The notes: a model not told the origin generated them from the sequence alone. A DNA stretch of 53,702 nt from Azonexaceae bacterium (GCA_013335535.1 JAAXVL010000018.1:1-53702); one strand, 5' to 3'. Counted from the first letter of the stretch, positions 33,939 through 43,794 are shown. Translations and numbers: made by a program.

Positions 33939-34700
33939 ATGAACCCTGAAGTCCTGCTTTCACGTATCAGAGTGGTGCTGTGTCGAACGAGTCATCCCGG
34001 CAATATCGGTGCGGCAGCACGTGCGATGAAGACCATGGGCTTGTCGAATCTTTATCTCGTCGAGCCGAGGCAGTTTCCGGATCCGGAAGCTGATGCGCGG
34101 GCGACTTCTGCGGTAGACGTTCTGCAAAAGGCAAAAGTCACCTCGTCCCTCAAGGAGGCGCTGGTCGGGGCATCATTTGTCGTGGCCTTGTCTGCGCGTC
34201 AGCGTGATATTGGGCCGCAAATCGGGGCACCGCGTGAAACGGTAGCGCGTCTGATTGCCGAGGCCGGGCAGGGTGAAGTAGCGCTGGTCTTTGGCAACGA
34301 AACAGTTGGCTTGAGCAACGAGGAAATTCTGCATTGCCATGCTGCGGTTACGATACCAACCAACCCCGAGTTCAGTTCCCTGAATCTGGGTTCAGCCGTT
34401 CAGGTGCTCAGTTATGAGTGCCGGATGGCTGCCTATGCCGAGCAGCCTCCCTCGGTGGAACAGGGCGTTACCCCATTTTCGTCGCCGGTAGCAACCCATG
34501 ATGAGGTGGAAGGGTTGTATTCGCATTTGGAAATGGTGATGACTGAGACTGGCTTTTTCAATCCGGAACAGCCTGGGCGCTTGCTGCCAAAGTTGCGCCG
34601 CTTGTTCGGGCGGGTCCGCCTTGAAAAGGATGAAATCAATATCCTGCGCGGCGTTCTGGCATCCACTCAGGTTAAAACCGGGCACGGACGCAAGAGTTAA
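33939..34700 (+). CDS. trmJ: tRNA (cytidine/uridine-2'-O)-methyltransferase TrmJ
   Basis: The 253-residue SPOUT methyltransferase modifies position 32 of tRNAs with S-adenosylmethionine. It has [20 protein letters not shown] at the N-terminus and the knot motifs [15 protein letters not shown] and [19 protein letters not shown]. The ATG at 33939 starts the family-typical [14 protein letters not shown]. suhB-trmJ divergence is common in betaproteobacteria. Confidence 0.93.
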   Translation: MNPEVLLSRIRVVLCRTSHPGNIGAAARAMKTMGLSNLYLVEPRQFPDPEADARATSAVDVLQKAKVTSSLKEALVGASFVVALSARQRDIGPQIGAPRETVARLIAEAGQGEVALVFGNETVGLSNEEILHCHAAVTIPTNPEFSSLNLGSAVQVLSYECRMAAYAEQPPSVEQGVTPFSSPVATHDEVEGLYSHLEMVMTETGFFNPEQPGRLLPKLRRLFGRVRLEKDEINILRGVLASTQVKTGHGRKS

Positions 34701-34706
34701 ATTGGC

Positions 34707-35585
34707 TCAGGCAAAGGAACTGCGCATTTCTGTCGCCAGAGCTTTGATTTCCGGCCGCAAGTGGCCGTATTTTTCTTCCAGCAGCGTTATTTCCGAAGGC
34801 ATCTCTGGCTGGTCCTGCATCAACCACTCGAAGTGTCCGCCACTGAGCATATTGGCGACGTATATGATGTCTGACAGATTGCGGATGGTTGTAGGCGTTG
34901 GTCGCATGTGATCATGGTCGATCGTTGCCTCGACAATTTCCTCTGGCAAGCCCAGTGCATTCAACAGCGATACACCGATACTTTCGTGCCACTGGATGAT
35001 CAGGTACTTTACGCTCTCAGGACGATGGCGAAGTTCTTCATACTGGGTGGCACGATAGAGCATATAGAAGGCTCCGAGATCGTGGATCAATCCGGCTAGC
35101 ATGGCTTCGTCAGGATTTTGTCGGGTCAACTGGCGAGCAATAACATTCGCCGCAGCAGCGCTATTGATCGAATGCTCCCAGAGCGAGTGCGTAATATCGG
35201 AAAAATCGGCCATCCCCTTGGCGCGCATTAACTGGGTCAGGACTATAGACATCGCTGCCGTTCGCACCGCATTGAGTCCGAGTCGGGTAATGGCAGATTT
35301 CAGATCAACGAGTACGCGCCCATCCGGATTGAACGCGACTGAGTTTGCCAAATGCAGGAGCTTGGCGGAAATCAGCGGTTCCACGGCGACCGCATGAGCG
35401 ATATTCGCAATACTTTGCTCAGGGTCGTGGAGCACTTTGCGCAGACGGAGCACAGCGTCGAAATAGGTAGGAAAAACAACTTCGCCAGAGAGCTCCTGGG
35501 CAATGTCGGCGAGCATCTGGAAGCGCTGCGACTTGAGCGCATCACCTTTTTTGTCCTGATCGTTTTCTGAGCGGGCAGTCGTCAT
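34707..35585 (-). CDS. HDOD-domain signalling protein
   Basis: The 292-residue protein has an HDOD domain spanning about residues 35-240, with LRKVLHDPEQSIANIAHAV, MLAGLIHDLGAFYML (an HD pair) and IDHDHMRP. HDOD proteins lack proven hydrolase activity and act in stress, motility or cell-cycle signalling. ATG 35585 is preferred; an upstream TTG lies inside a terminator. It converges with trmJ (6-base gap). Confidence 0.85.
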   Translation of the reverse strand: MTTARSENDQDKKGDALKSQRFQMLADIAQELSGEVVFPTYFDAVLRLRKVLHDPEQSIANIAHAVAVEPLISAKLLHLANSVAFNPDGRVLVDLKSAITRLGLNAVRTAAMSIVLTQLMRAKGMADFSDITHSLWEHSINSAAAANVIARQLTRQNPDEAMLAGLIHDLGAFYMLYRATQYEELRHRPESVKYLIIQWHESIGVSLLNALGLPEEIVEATIDHDHMRPTPTTIRNLSDIIYVANMLSGGHFEWLMQDQPEMPSEITLLEEKYGHLRPEIKALATEMRSSFA

Positions 35586-35600
35586 GGCCGTATTATTCAA

Positions 35601-35627
35601 CAAAAACCCCGCTTTGTGGGCGGGGTT
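35601..35627 (-). terminator. terminator after the tRNA-Val-like sequence
   Basis: On the minus strand AACCCCGC, loop CCACAAA, GCGGGGTT, then TTTG. The perfect eight-pair stem with a T-run lies 21 bases after the tRNA-like CCA end and upstream of the HDOD gene. Confidence 0.8.
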
Positions 35628-35648
35628 CAAGTTTGCTTTTCAGGCTTC

Positions 35649-35724
35649 TGGTGGAGGCTTAGGGTTTCAAGCCCCCGACATTCGCCTTGTAAAGGCGACG
35701 CCCCACCAACTGAGCTAAGCACCC
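35649..35724 (-). pseudogene. degenerate tRNA-Val (TAC anticodon)
   Basis: 76 positions can be folded in the exact tRNA frame including an encoded CCA. Intact: D arm (GCTC/GGGC, AGTTGG loop) and anticodon arm (TCGCC-TTTACAA-GGCGA, anticodon TAC). Degenerate: the acceptor has a T4-C69 mismatch, the T stem has a G49-A65 mismatch, and the T loop is CTTGAAA instead of TTCRANN. It sits downstream of hupB, where related bacteria carry tRNA-Val. Probably a decayed gene; a functional but aberrant tRNA is possible. Confidence 0.6.
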
Positions 35725-35750
35725 TGTTTATCGGCACAAGGCCTTGTCGA

Positions 35751-35780
35751 TTTAACCTTGCTATACATGAGCGCAGTCAA
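35751..35780 (-). promoter_or_regulatory. possible sigma70 promoter of the tRNA-Val-like gene
   Basis: The minus strand has TTGACT (35780-35775), 18 bases, then GTTAAA (35756-35751). The predicted start is about 20 bases before the tRNA-like 5' end. The -10 is weak. Confidence 0.35.
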
Positions 35781-35815
35781 GGGCTTATCGTGGTGGTACG
35801 CACCGATAAAACGAA

Positions 35816-36088
35816 TTAATTGCAAGCGTCTTTCAGACCCTTGCCGGCGCGGAATTTCGGCGACTTGGCAGCCTTGATCTCAAGTGTCTTGCCGGTGCGT
35901 GGGTTACGGCCGGTGCGAGCAGCGCGCTCACCGACGTAGAAAGTACCGAAGCCGATCAGGTTGACGGTATCGCCGGCCTTGAGGGCGCCCTTGATGGTTT
36001 CAACGGCAGCATCCAGCGCGCGACCGGCGGCAGCCTTGGAAATATCGGCTTGAGTAGCGATGGCGTCGATCAGTTCAGTCTTGTTCAT
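35816..36088 (-). CDS. hupB: DNA-binding protein HU-beta
   Basis: The 90-residue nucleoid protein has [11 protein letters not shown] at the N-terminus, the [24 protein letters not shown]-binding arm, and [16 protein letters not shown] at the C-terminus. It follows lon in the conserved tig-clpP-clpX-lon-hupB order. Confidence 0.95.
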   Translation of the reverse strand: MNKTELIDAIATQADISKAAAGRALDAAVETIKGALKAGDTVNLIGFGTFYVGERAARTGRNPRTGKTLEIKAAKSPKFRAGKGLKDACN

Positions 36089-36206
36089 TTACGTCCCCTA
36101 GTGGATGGATTTGGAGTGGTGAAAACTTTGCGAGGACGGATTTATATATCTGGCGAAATCCTTGTGTCAAGCGGATTTTCGGGGAATTTCCAGGTGGCTG
36201 TGCAGA

Positions 36207-36244
36207 GGAAAGGATGTCGGTAATAAGACGCCGGCATCCTTTCC
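36207..36244 (-). other. long hairpin between lon and hupB
   Basis: GGAAAGGATG (36207-36216) pairs with CATCCTTTCC (36235-36244), extended inward by CGG/CCG across one bulge on each side. On the minus strand it follows the lon stop by about 8 bases. No T-run follows, so partial termination or RNA processing is more likely than a strong stop. Confidence 0.5.
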
Positions 36245-36251
36245 TTGCAAA

Positions 36252-38666
36252 TCAATGAGTAAGGACCGCAGCAGCGGCAGCTGCCTCGGCCGATGCCTGA
36301 ACCGCGGAATCAGCTACAGCGGGTTCCGGAAGTGCTTCCGGCAGGCGCTCAAGGGCTCGTTCAAGGACCTGATCAATCCATTTGACTGGAACGATTTCGA
36401 TCTTGTTCTTAATGTTGTCAGGGATTTCGGTAAGGTCCTTGACGTTCTCTTCCGGAATCAGAGCTGTCTTCAATCCGCCGCGTACTGCAGCGAGCAGTTT
36501 TTCCTTGAGGCCGCCGATGGCCAGAACTTCGCCACGCAGCGTGATTTCGCCGGTCATGCATACATCACAACGAACCGGGATGCCGGTGTAGGAAGACACC
36601 AGGGCGGTTGTCATGGCACTGCCGGCTGACGGACCATCCTTTGGGGTGGCCCCTTCCGGAACGTGGATGTGAATGTCAGTCTTCTCGAAGGCCTCATCCT
36701 TGATTCCAAGGCGACGGGCGCGGGCACGTACGACGGAGCGGGCTGCTTCAACCGATTCCTTCATGACGTCGCCAAGAGATCCGGTGCGCAAAATGTTGCC
36801 CTTGCCTGGCATGTTGGCACATTCGATTGTGAGCAATTCTCCGCCGACTTCCGTCCAGGCCAGTCCGGTGACCTGACCAACCTGATTTTCCTTTTCGGCC
36901 ATACCAAAACTGTAGCGGCGAACGCCAAGGAATTTATCGAGGTTGCGGGCGTTGACAGCAATTTTCGTATCCCGCTTCTTCAGGACAAGCGTCTTGACAA
37001 CCTTGCGACAGATCTTCGAGATTTCGCGTTCGAGGGCACGGACGCCGGCTTCGCGAGTGTAATAACGGACAATGTCGCGAATGGCGCTGTCGGCCACGGC
37101 GATCTCGGTTTTCTTGAGGCCATTGTTCTTAATCTGCTTGGGCAGCAGATAACGCATGGCGATGTTGACCTTTTCATCTTCCGTGTACCCTGCTAGACGG
37201 ATTACTTCCATCCGGTCAAGCAGTGCTGCGGGGATGTTCAGTGTGTTGGCTGTTGCCACGAACATGACATCGGAGAGGTCAAAATCGACCTCGACGTAGT
37301 GATCCTGGAATGTGTAATTCTGTTCCGGATCAAGCACCTCGAGAAGGGCGGACGAGGGGTCGCCACGGAAATCCTGGCCGAGTTTGTCCACTTCGTCGAG
37401 CAGAAATAGCGGATTGCGCACGCCGACCTTGGTCAGGCTGCTCAGAATCTTGCCTGGCATCGAGCCGATGTAGGTACGGCGATGGCCACGGATTTCGGCT
37501 TCATCACGTACGCCGCCGAGCGCCATGCGGACAAACTTGCGGTTGGTAGCCTTGGCGATGGACTGGCCGAGCGAGGTTTTGCCGACGCCGGGGGGGCCAA
37601 CCAGGCAGAGAATCGGTGCCTTGACCTTGTCGACGCGTTGCTGAACGGCGAGGTATTCGACGATGCGTTCCTTGACCTTCTCCAACCCGTAGTGGTCGCT
37701 GTCCAGAATTTTTTCGGCTTCGCGCAGATCCTTGCTGATCCGTGTCTTCTTGCGCCACGGCAAGCCGATCAGCGTTTCGATGAAATTGCGGACAACGGTC
37801 GCTTCGGCCGACATGGGCGACATCAGGCGCAGCTTCTTGAGCTCGCCCTGCGCCTTGGCCAGGCCTTCCTTGCTCATGCCGGCAGCGTTAATCTTCTTGT
37901 CCAGTTCCTCGAGGTCGGCACCTTCTTCGCCTTCGCCGAGTTCCTTCTGGATAGCCTTGACCTGCTCGTTGAGGTAGTACTCGCGCTGGCTCTTTTCCAT
38001 CTGGCGCTTGACGCGCCCACGGATCCGCTTTTCGACCTGCAGGATGTCAATTTCAGCTTCGAGTTGGGAAAGCAGGCGGTCAATGCGATCGCGGATGCTT
38101 TCCATTTCCAGCACTTCCTGCTTCTGCTCAAGTTTGAGCGGCAGGTGGGCGGCGATGGTGTCGGCCAGGCGACCGGCATCTTCGATACCAGCGATGGAAG
38201 AAAGAACTTCCGGGGGAATCTTCTTGTTCAGTTTGACGAACTGGTCGAACTGGGCCACGACAGCGCGGCGCATGGCCTCGATCTCGTGGTCTTCAATACC
38301 GGGTTGAGCCAAGGGCAGGGCGGTTGCCATGAAGACAGAGGATTGAACCTCGATGGCTTCGACACGCGCACGTTGCGTGCCTTCGACCAGAACCTTGACG
38401 GTACCGTCGGGTAACTTGAGCATCTGCAGGATGTTGGCCATGCAGCCGATGCGATAGAGGTCTTCCGGTTCCGGTTCGTCCTTTGCGGCTGACTTCTGGG
38501 CGACCAGCAGGATATTCTTGCCGGCTTCCATGGCCATTTCGAGCGCCTTGATGGATTTAGGGCGACCGACGAAGAGCGGGATGACCATGTGCGGAAATAC
38601 GACGACGTCGCGCAGCGGCAGCAGCGGCAGTTCGACGGTTTCCGGGAGCGTGTTGGGGTTCGACAT
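36252..38666 (-). CDS. lon: ATP-dependent protease Lon
   Basis: The 804-residue cytoplasmic AAA+ protease has an N-terminal substrate domain (LPLLPLRDVVVFPHMVIPLF), Walker A GPPGVGKTS near residue 360, and the Ser-Lys protease centre around DGPSAGSAMTTALV near 680. The end carries an alanine-rich tail (AEAAAAAAV) after the last conserved part. It lies between clpX and hupB in the standard order. Confidence 0.96.
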   Translation of the reverse strand: MSNPNTLPETVELPLLPLRDVVVFPHMVIPLFVGRPKSIKALEMAMEAGKNILLVAQKSAAKDEPEPEDLYRIGCMANILQMLKLPDGTVKVLVEGTQRARVEAIEVQSSVFMATALPLAQPGIEDHEIEAMRRAVVAQFDQFVKLNKKIPPEVLSSIAGIEDAGRLADTIAAHLPLKLEQKQEVLEMESIRDRIDRLLSQLEAEIDILQVEKRIRGRVKRQMEKSQREYYLNEQVKAIQKELGEGEEGADLEELDKKINAAGMSKEGLAKAQGELKKLRLMSPMSAEATVVRNFIETLIGLPWRKKTRISKDLREAEKILDSDHYGLEKVKERIVEYLAVQQRVDKVKAPILCLVGPPGVGKTSLGQSIAKATNRKFVRMALGGVRDEAEIRGHRRTYIGSMPGKILSSLTKVGVRNPLFLLDEVDKLGQDFRGDPSSALLEVLDPEQNYTFQDHYVEVDFDLSDVMFVATANTLNIPAALLDRMEVIRLAGYTEDEKVNIAMRYLLPKQIKNNGLKKTEIAVADSAIRDIVRYYTREAGVRALEREISKICRKVVKTLVLKKRDTKIAVNARNLDKFLGVRRYSFGMAEKENQVGQVTGLAWTEVGGELLTIECANMPGKGNILRTGSLGDVMKESVEAARSVVRARARRLGIKDEAFEKTDIHIHVPEGATPKDGPSAGSAMTTALVSSYTGIPVRCDVCMTGEITLRGEVLAIGGLKEKLLAAVRGGLKTALIPEENVKDLTEIPDNIKNKIEIVPVKWIDQVLERALERLPEALPEPAVADSAVQASAEAAAAAAVLTH

Positions 38667-38691
38667 TACGATGCCTTTGAAATAGGTATGT

Positions 38692-38708
38692 GCCCCCTAC
38701 GTGGGGGC
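38692..38708 (-). other. hairpin between clpX and lon
   Basis: GCCCCC-TACGT-GGGGGC is a perfect six-pair stem in the 67-base gap between the clpX stop and the lon start. There is no T-run; it may weaken read-through from clpPX into lon. Confidence 0.4.
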
Positions 38709-38733
38709 GGGGAACCGCAATTCAAGACCCGGC

Positions 38734-39996
38734 TCAGTTGGAGCCGGAAACCTTTGGCTGATCGGCGTAAATGAGCAGGGGCGGAGTGTCGCCAGTGATC
38801 ATGTTCTCATCGATCACCACCTTTTCGACATTTTCCATGCCCGGGAGTTCGTACATCGTATCAAGGAGCGCGTGCTCCATGATCGAACGCAGGCCGCGTG
38901 CTCCTGTTTTACGTTCCAGCGCCTTTTTGGCGATGGCAGAAAGAGCACCCGGACGAATCTCCAGTTCCACGTCTTCCATGCCGAACAGCTTCTGGTACTG
39001 CTTGACCAGTGCGTTCTTCGGTTCGGTCAGAATCTGAACGAGGGCATCTTCTTCCAGTTCCTGCAAGGTGGCGACGACCGGTAGGCGGCCGATCAGTTCG
39101 GGAATCAGGCCGAACTTGATGAGGTCCTCGGGTTCTGTTTCGAGCAGGATCTTGCCGACGGCCTTGCCGTCGTCCTTGCTCTTGACCTCGGCACCGAAGC
39201 CGATGCCGCCTTTTTCAGAGCGTTTCTGGATGACCTTTTCCAGGCCGGCAAAGGCGCCGCCGCAGATAAACAGAATATTGGTGGTGTCGACCTGAACGAA
39301 GTCCTGGTTCGGGTGCTTGCGGCCCCCTTGCGGCGGGATCGAGGCGGTGGTGCCTTCGATAAGCTTGAGCAGAGCCTGTTGTACACCTTCGCCCGATACG
39401 TCACGGGTGATCGAGGGATTGTCGGACTTGCGTGAAATCTTGTCGATTTCATCGATGTAGACGATACCTTGCTGCGCCTTCTCGACGTCGTAGTCGCACT
39501 TTTGCAGCAATTTCTGGATGATGTTCTCAACGTCCTCGCCGACATAGCCGGCTTCGGTCAGTGTCGTGGCATCGGCCATGACGAAGGGAACGTTGAGAAG
39601 GCGGGCCAGCGTCTGGGCGAGCAGTGTCTTGCCCGAACCCGTCGGGCCGATGAGCAGGATGTTGCTCTTGGAGAGCTCTACTTCACCGGCATTCTTGGCG
39701 CTATGGCGAAGACGCTTGTAGTGGTTGTAAACCGCCACGGCAAGAATGCGCTTGGCGACTTCCTGGCCGATGACGTACTGGTCGAGGATGGAACTGATCT
39801 CGCGCGGCGTCGGCAGGTCAGAGCGACCGGCCTTGGCTGCTTCTTCGGGCAGTTCATCGCGGATGATGTCGTTGCAGAGTGCAATGCACTCGTCACAGAT
39901 GAACACCGACGGGCCGGCGATAAGCTTTTTGACTTCGTGCTGGCTCTTGCCGCAGAAGGAGCAGTAGAGCAGTTTTTCCGGGGTGCCTTTGGTCAT
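38734..39996 (-). CDS. clpX: ATPase subunit ClpX of the Clp protease
   Basis: The 420-residue AAA+ unfoldase partners ClpP. It has an N-terminal zinc-binding domain ([12 protein letters not shown] and ICDECIALC), Walker [16 protein letters not shown], and sensor/pore motifs with the C-terminal [16 protein letters not shown] 39996 is chosen for GGAGAGC upstream. It starts 14 bases after clpP. Confidence 0.96.
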   Translation of the reverse strand: MTKGTPEKLLYCSFCGKSQHEVKKLIAGPSVFICDECIALCNDIIRDELPEEAAKAGRSDLPTPREISSILDQYVIGQEVAKRILAVAVYNHYKRLRHSAKNAGEVELSKSNILLIGPTGSGKTLLAQTLARLLNVPFVMADATTLTEAGYVGEDVENIIQKLLQKCDYDVEKAQQGIVYIDEIDKISRKSDNPSITRDVSGEGVQQALLKLIEGTTASIPPQGGRKHPNQDFVQVDTTNILFICGGAFAGLEKVIQKRSEKGGIGFGAEVKSKDDGKAVGKILLETEPEDLIKFGLIPELIGRLPVVATLQELEEDALVQILTEPKNALVKQYQKLFGMEDVELEIRPGALSAIAKKALERKTGARGLRSIMEHALLDTMYELPGMENVEKVVIDENMITGDTPPLLIYADQPKVSGSN

Positions 39997-40010
39997 CTGT
40001 CGCTCTCCGT

Positions 40011-40640
40011 TCAAGCCGCTTCGCGGCGGGTCAATACCTTGTCAATTAATCCGTATTCAGCAGCTTCAGTGGCCGAAAGGAAATTATCGCGGTCGGTGTC
40101 CTTTTCGATACGTTCCAGCGGCTGGCCGCTATGTTCGGCCATGATCCGGTTAAGACGGTCACGAATGGACAGGATTTCCTTGGCGTGGATGGCGATATCA
40201 GAGGCCTGGCCCTGGAAGCCACCCAGCGGCTGGTGAATCATGACGCGGGAATTGGGCAGGGCAAAGCGCTTGCCCTTGGCGCCGGCGTTGAGCAGGAAGG
40301 CGCCCATCGAGGCGGCCTGGCCGATGCACAGCGTCGAGACGTCCGGCTTGATGAACTGCATGGTGTCGTAGATCGACATGCCAGCCGTCACCGAGCCGCC
40401 TGGAGAGTTGATGTAGAAGTAGATGTCCTTGTCCGGGTTTTCGGCCTCAAGGAATAGCAACTGGGCGACAACCAGATTGGCCGTGACGTCGTTGACAGGG
40501 CCGACAAGAAAGATCACCCGCTCTTTGAGGAGGCGCGAATAGATGTCGTACGCGCGTTCGCCGCGGCCGCTCTGCTCTACCACCATGGGGACCATGCCGA
40601 GTGCCTGTGGATCCCAGTTGCTTGCGTTGTCGATATTCAT
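40011..40640 (-). CDS. clpP: ATP-dependent Clp protease proteolytic subunit
   Basis: The 209-residue serine peptidase has nucleophile Ser111 ([11 protein letters not shown]), His136 (VMIHQPLGG) and the downstream Asp in KDTDRDNF. It forms the tetradecameric chamber fed by ClpX and lies between tig and clpX. Confidence 0.96.
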   Translation of the reverse strand: MNIDNASNWDPQALGMVPMVVEQSGRGERAYDIYSRLLKERVIFLVGPVNDVTANLVVAQLLFLEAENPDKDIYFYINSPGGSVTAGMSIYDTMQFIKPDVSTLCIGQAASMGAFLLNAGAKGKRFALPNSRVMIHQPLGGFQGQASDIAIHAKEILSIRDRLNRIMAEHSGQPLERIEKDTDRDNFLSATEAAEYGLIDKVLTRREAA

Positions 40641-40706
40641 GTCAGCCCTTGCTGTTGCCGTTTCGTTACATTCAAGACGATTGTCGTTTTCGCGACAAGG
40701 TCCGGA

Positions 40707-42011
40707 TTACTGCTTTTGACCCATCAGTTCATCAAAAACTGCAGCCTTGTCGGTAACCTTGGCTTTGCCCAGGACCCACGCAACCACGTTGTTCTCGATG
40801 GCGACGCCTTCAACTTCCTGCAGGCGCTGCGGTTGAGCGTAATACCAGCGGATGACTTCTTCCGGGTGTTCGTAGCTTTGGGCATTTTCTTCGACCATCG
40901 CACGAACCTGTTCCGGGGTTGCCTGAAGCTTTTCCGTTTTCACGACCTCAGCAAGGATCAGGCCAAGTGTGACGCGACGCTTTGCCTGGTCGGCAAACCA
41001 CTCGGGCTGGATAGGCATGTCCTTGACCTTCATGCCGCGCTGTTCCATGTCCTGGCGGGCAGCCTGCATCAGGCGCTGGATTTCCATGTCGACCAGCGAG
41101 GTCGGAACGGAGATCGGGTTGGCCTTGATCAGGGCTTCCATGACCTGATCCTTAAGCTTACCTTCGATGCGGCGCTTCACTTCACGCTTCAGATTGGTTT
41201 CGATCTCGGCGCGCATCTTGGCTACGTCGCCGTCGGCGATGCCCATGCTGGTGGCGAATTCGGCGTTCAGTTCAGGCAGGACCGGAGCCTGTACCTGCTT
41301 GACGGCAACATCAAACTGGACTGTCTGGCCGGCCAGATCCTTGGCGTGGTAATCGGCCGGGAAGGCCAGATCAAATGTCTTGGCATCGCCTGCCTTGGCG
41401 CCTTCGACAGCGTTTTCGAAATCGGGCAGCATCATGCCCTGGCCGAGGACGAACGGGTAATCCTTGGCTTCGCCGCCGGCAAACGGCACGCCGTCCTTCT
41501 TGCCGAGGAAGTCGATAACGACGCGGTCTTCCTTGGCGGCTGCGCGGTCGGTGTCTTCATAGGAAACGCGTTGCTTGCGCAGGATGTCGAGGGTCTTGTC
41601 GACTTCGGCAGCGCTGACTTCGAGGGTCGGACGCTCGATTTCTGCGGTCGTCAGGTCGCCCGGGGTGAATTCCGGATAAACCTCGAAAATGGCGGAGAAT
41701 TCGATGTGCGTGGTGCTCTCGGTAGCCTTCGGTTCGATGCGCGGGTAACCGGCAACGCGCATTTTCTTTTCAGTGACGGTTTCGCCGAAAACGCGGTCGA
41801 GTTCCTCGGACAGCACTTCGTGGCGAGCCTGGTCGCCATGCTGCTGCTTGACGATGTTGAACGGAACCTTGCCCGGACGGAAGCCAGGTACCTTCATGTT
41901 CTTGCCCATGCGCTTCAGGCGCTGTTCCATGACTTTCTCGACATCGGCAATGGCGATGGAGAGGTCGATGCGGCGTTCAAGTTCGTTAGCTTGTGCAGTA
42001 GTTGCTTCCAT
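40707..42011 (-). CDS. tig: trigger factor
   Basis: The 434-residue ribosome-bound chaperone has the N-terminal ribosome-binding signature GFRPGKVPFNIV, an FKBP-type middle domain with DRVVIDFLGKKDGVPFAGGEA, and a C-terminal helical cradle. It is the first gene of the tig-clpP-clpX-lon-hupB block, divergent from tRNA-His. Confidence 0.96.
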   Translation of the reverse strand: MEATTAQANELERRIDLSIAIADVEKVMEQRLKRMGKNMKVPGFRPGKVPFNIVKQQHGDQARHEVLSEELDRVFGETVTEKKMRVAGYPRIEPKATESTTHIEFSAIFEVYPEFTPGDLTTAEIERPTLEVSAAEVDKTLDILRKQRVSYEDTDRAAAKEDRVVIDFLGKKDGVPFAGGEAKDYPFVLGQGMMLPDFENAVEGAKAGDAKTFDLAFPADYHAKDLAGQTVQFDVAVKQVQAPVLPELNAEFATSMGIADGDVAKMRAEIETNLKREVKRRIEGKLKDQVMEALIKANPISVPTSLVDMEIQRLMQAARQDMEQRGMKVKDMPIQPEWFADQAKRRVTLGLILAEVVKTEKLQATPEQVRAMVEENAQSYEHPEEVIRWYYAQPQRLQEVEGVAIENNVVAWVLGKAKVTDKAAVFDELMGQKQ

Positions 42012-42130
42012 GAGAGTTCCTTGTGACTTCGGAGCCGAAAAATAAAGCGGACAATAATATCACGGCAGGCTCGCTGCTGGATGCTTCTACCTGGTGGCGA
42101 CTGTCTTCGCAGAATAGACGTCATTCCCTG

Positions 42131-42159
42131 TAGACAGACGGATTGGAACTTCGTACAAT
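42131..42159 (+). promoter_or_regulatory. sigma70 promoter of tRNA-His
   Basis: TAGACA (42131-42136), exactly 17 bases, then TACAAT (42154-42159). The predicted start is near 42166, ten bases before the mature tRNA. Confidence 0.75.
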
Positions 42160-42175
42160 GCGCGCCTTCTTCAGC

Positions 42176-42252
42176 GGCGGCTGTAGCTCAGTTGGTAGAG
42201 TCCCGGATTGTGATTCCGGTTGTCGTGGGTTCGAGCCCCATCAGTCGCCCCA
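42176..42252 (+). tRNA. tRNA-His (GTG anticodon)
   Basis: A complete cloverleaf with the extra 5' G of tRNA-His (G-1 opposite C73). The acceptor GCGGCTG pairs with CAGTCGC, with one G-T pair. The D arm is GCTC-AGTTGGTA-GAGT, the anticodon loop is TTGTGAT, the T loop is TTCGAGC, and CCA is encoded. Confidence 0.97.
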
Positions 42253-42258
42253 GAATTT

Positions 42259-42292
42259 AACCCCCGCACACCGCAAGGTCTGCGGGGGTTTT
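42259..42292 (+). terminator. terminator after tRNA-His, directly upstream of pepD
   Basis: AACCCCCGCA, a 12-base loop, TGCGGGGGTTTT: ten base pairs plus a T-run. It ends 20 bases before the GTG start of pepD, so pepD depends on read-through or a hidden promoter. Confidence 0.85.
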
Positions 42293-42311
42293 CACTTTGG
42301 AGCCCCGTAAC

Positions 42312-43766
42312 GTGACTAATTCGGATATTGCCTGCCTGCAGCCTGCGATTGTCTGGTCCCATTTTGCGACCTTGTGCACGACCCCTCGGGCTTCGAAAGC
42401 GGAGGCTGTGCTGCGTGATTCATTGCTGCAGTGGGCTTTGGCGCGAGGTCTGGCGGCGGCAGTCGATGCGACGGGTAACCTGATTATCCGCAAGGCGGCG
42501 AGTGCCGGGGCCGAGAATCGGCCGGGTGTGGTCCTGCAGGCGCATCTCGACATGGTGTGCCAGAAGAACGCGGATAGTGAGCACGATTTTTCCCGCGATC
42601 CGATTGTTCCCGAATTGCGCGATGGCTGGCTGGTGGCTGATAAAACGACGCTTGGGGCAGACAACGGGATCGGTGTGGCGCTGATTCTGGCAGCGCTTGA
42701 GGATGAAAGCCTGGTTCACGGGCCGCTTGAGGTCTTGCTGACGGTTGATGAAGAGGCCGGCATGGGTGGGGCGCGCGGCCTGGAGGCGGGCGTGCTGCAG
42801 GGGCGGCTGATGCTCAATCTGGATACCGAGGAGTGGGGTGAGTTTTATCTGGGCTGTGCCGGCGGGCTGGATGTCAATGTCGAGCGCGTTGGCGTGGCTG
42901 AGCCTGTTCCGGCTGGCTTCGAGGTGGTCCGGATCGCGTTGAGCGGCCTGCGGGGCGGACATTCCGGCGTCGATATCCACGAGGAGCGTGGCAATGCGAT
43001 CAAGCTGCTGGTTCGCGTCCTGCGCGAACTGGAGGGGGTGACGCCGCTTCGGCTGGTTGATCTGGTCGGTGGTTCGGCGCGTAATGCCTTGCCGCGTGAG
43101 GCGGTGGCGACGGTGGCGGTGCCCGGTGGTCGGGGCGGGCGTCTGGCAGGTTGGCTGGCCGGGATGGAGGCTAGTTTGCGGTCGGAGCTGCGCGGGATCG
43201 ACGAGGGCTTGCGCCTTTCTGCTTCGGTAGCCCAGGCGACGCAGGTCATGGCGGTGGCCGAGCAGGAAGTCTGGCTTGGTTCGCTGCATGCGGCGCCGCA
43301 TGGGGTGCGCCGGATGAGCCGGCAGGTGCCGGGCGTGGTCGAGACGTCGAATAATCTGGGGATGGTCGAATTGCACCCGAATGGGGGATCGTGCAACTTC
43401 ATGGTGCGCTCGTTGATCGGTAGCGGCAGCTTGGCGCTGGCCGACGAGATCGTCAGCTTGTGGGCGTTGAGCGGAACGAATGCCGAGCAATCGGGGTTTT
43501 ATCCGGGCTGGGCGCCCAATCCGGACTCGGCGTTGCTCAAGCTCTGCCAGTCGGTTTATCGACGCGATTTTGCGGCGGAGTCGAAGGTTCAGGTCATCCA
43601 CGCCGGGCTGGAGTGCGGCATCATTGGCGACAAATATCCGGGCATGGATATCGTTTCCTTCGGCCCGACCATCCGCGGGGCGCACGCGCCGGGCGAGCGG
43701 GTCGAGATTGCTTCGGTCGAGCGGTGTTGGCGTTTGCTGCGGGCGATCTTGACGGAAGTTCGGTAA
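42312..43766 (+). CDS. pepD: aminoacyl-histidine dipeptidase (PepD, M20 family)
   Basis: Zinc peptidase that releases C-terminal histidine from dipeptides (Xaa-His). The GTG at 42312 gives 484 residues, matching the family, with GGAG nine bases upstream; a TTG 15 bases earlier is possible. Metal-binding motifs are VLQAHLDMVCQK, LGADNGIGVA, TVDEEAGMGGA and LNLDTEEWGE. It stands directly behind tRNA-His and its terminator. Confidence 0.93.
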   Translation: MTNSDIACLQPAIVWSHFATLCTTPRASKAEAVLRDSLLQWALARGLAAAVDATGNLIIRKAASAGAENRPGVVLQAHLDMVCQKNADSEHDFSRDPIVPELRDGWLVADKTTLGADNGIGVALILAALEDESLVHGPLEVLLTVDEEAGMGGARGLEAGVLQGRLMLNLDTEEWGEFYLGCAGGLDVNVERVGVAEPVPAGFEVVRIALSGLRGGHSGVDIHEERGNAIKLLVRVLRELEGVTPLRLVDLVGGSARNALPREAVATVAVPGGRGGRLAGWLAGMEASLRSELRGIDEGLRLSASVAQATQVMAVAEQEVWLGSLHAAPHGVRRMSRQVPGVVETSNNLGMVELHPNGGSCNFMVRSLIGSGSLALADEIVSLWALSGTNAEQSGFYPGWAPNPDSALLKLCQSVYRRDFAAESKVQVIHAGLECGIIGDKYPGMDIVSFGPTIRGAHAPGERVEIASVERCWRLLRAILTEVR

Positions 43767-43794
43767 TCCTCGCCTCGTGAGGCGGGCCAAAATC

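Noticed and set aside
37482..38414. Open frame of 310 codons antisense to lon
   Set aside because: Shadow of the lon reading frame; lon is complete on the other strand.
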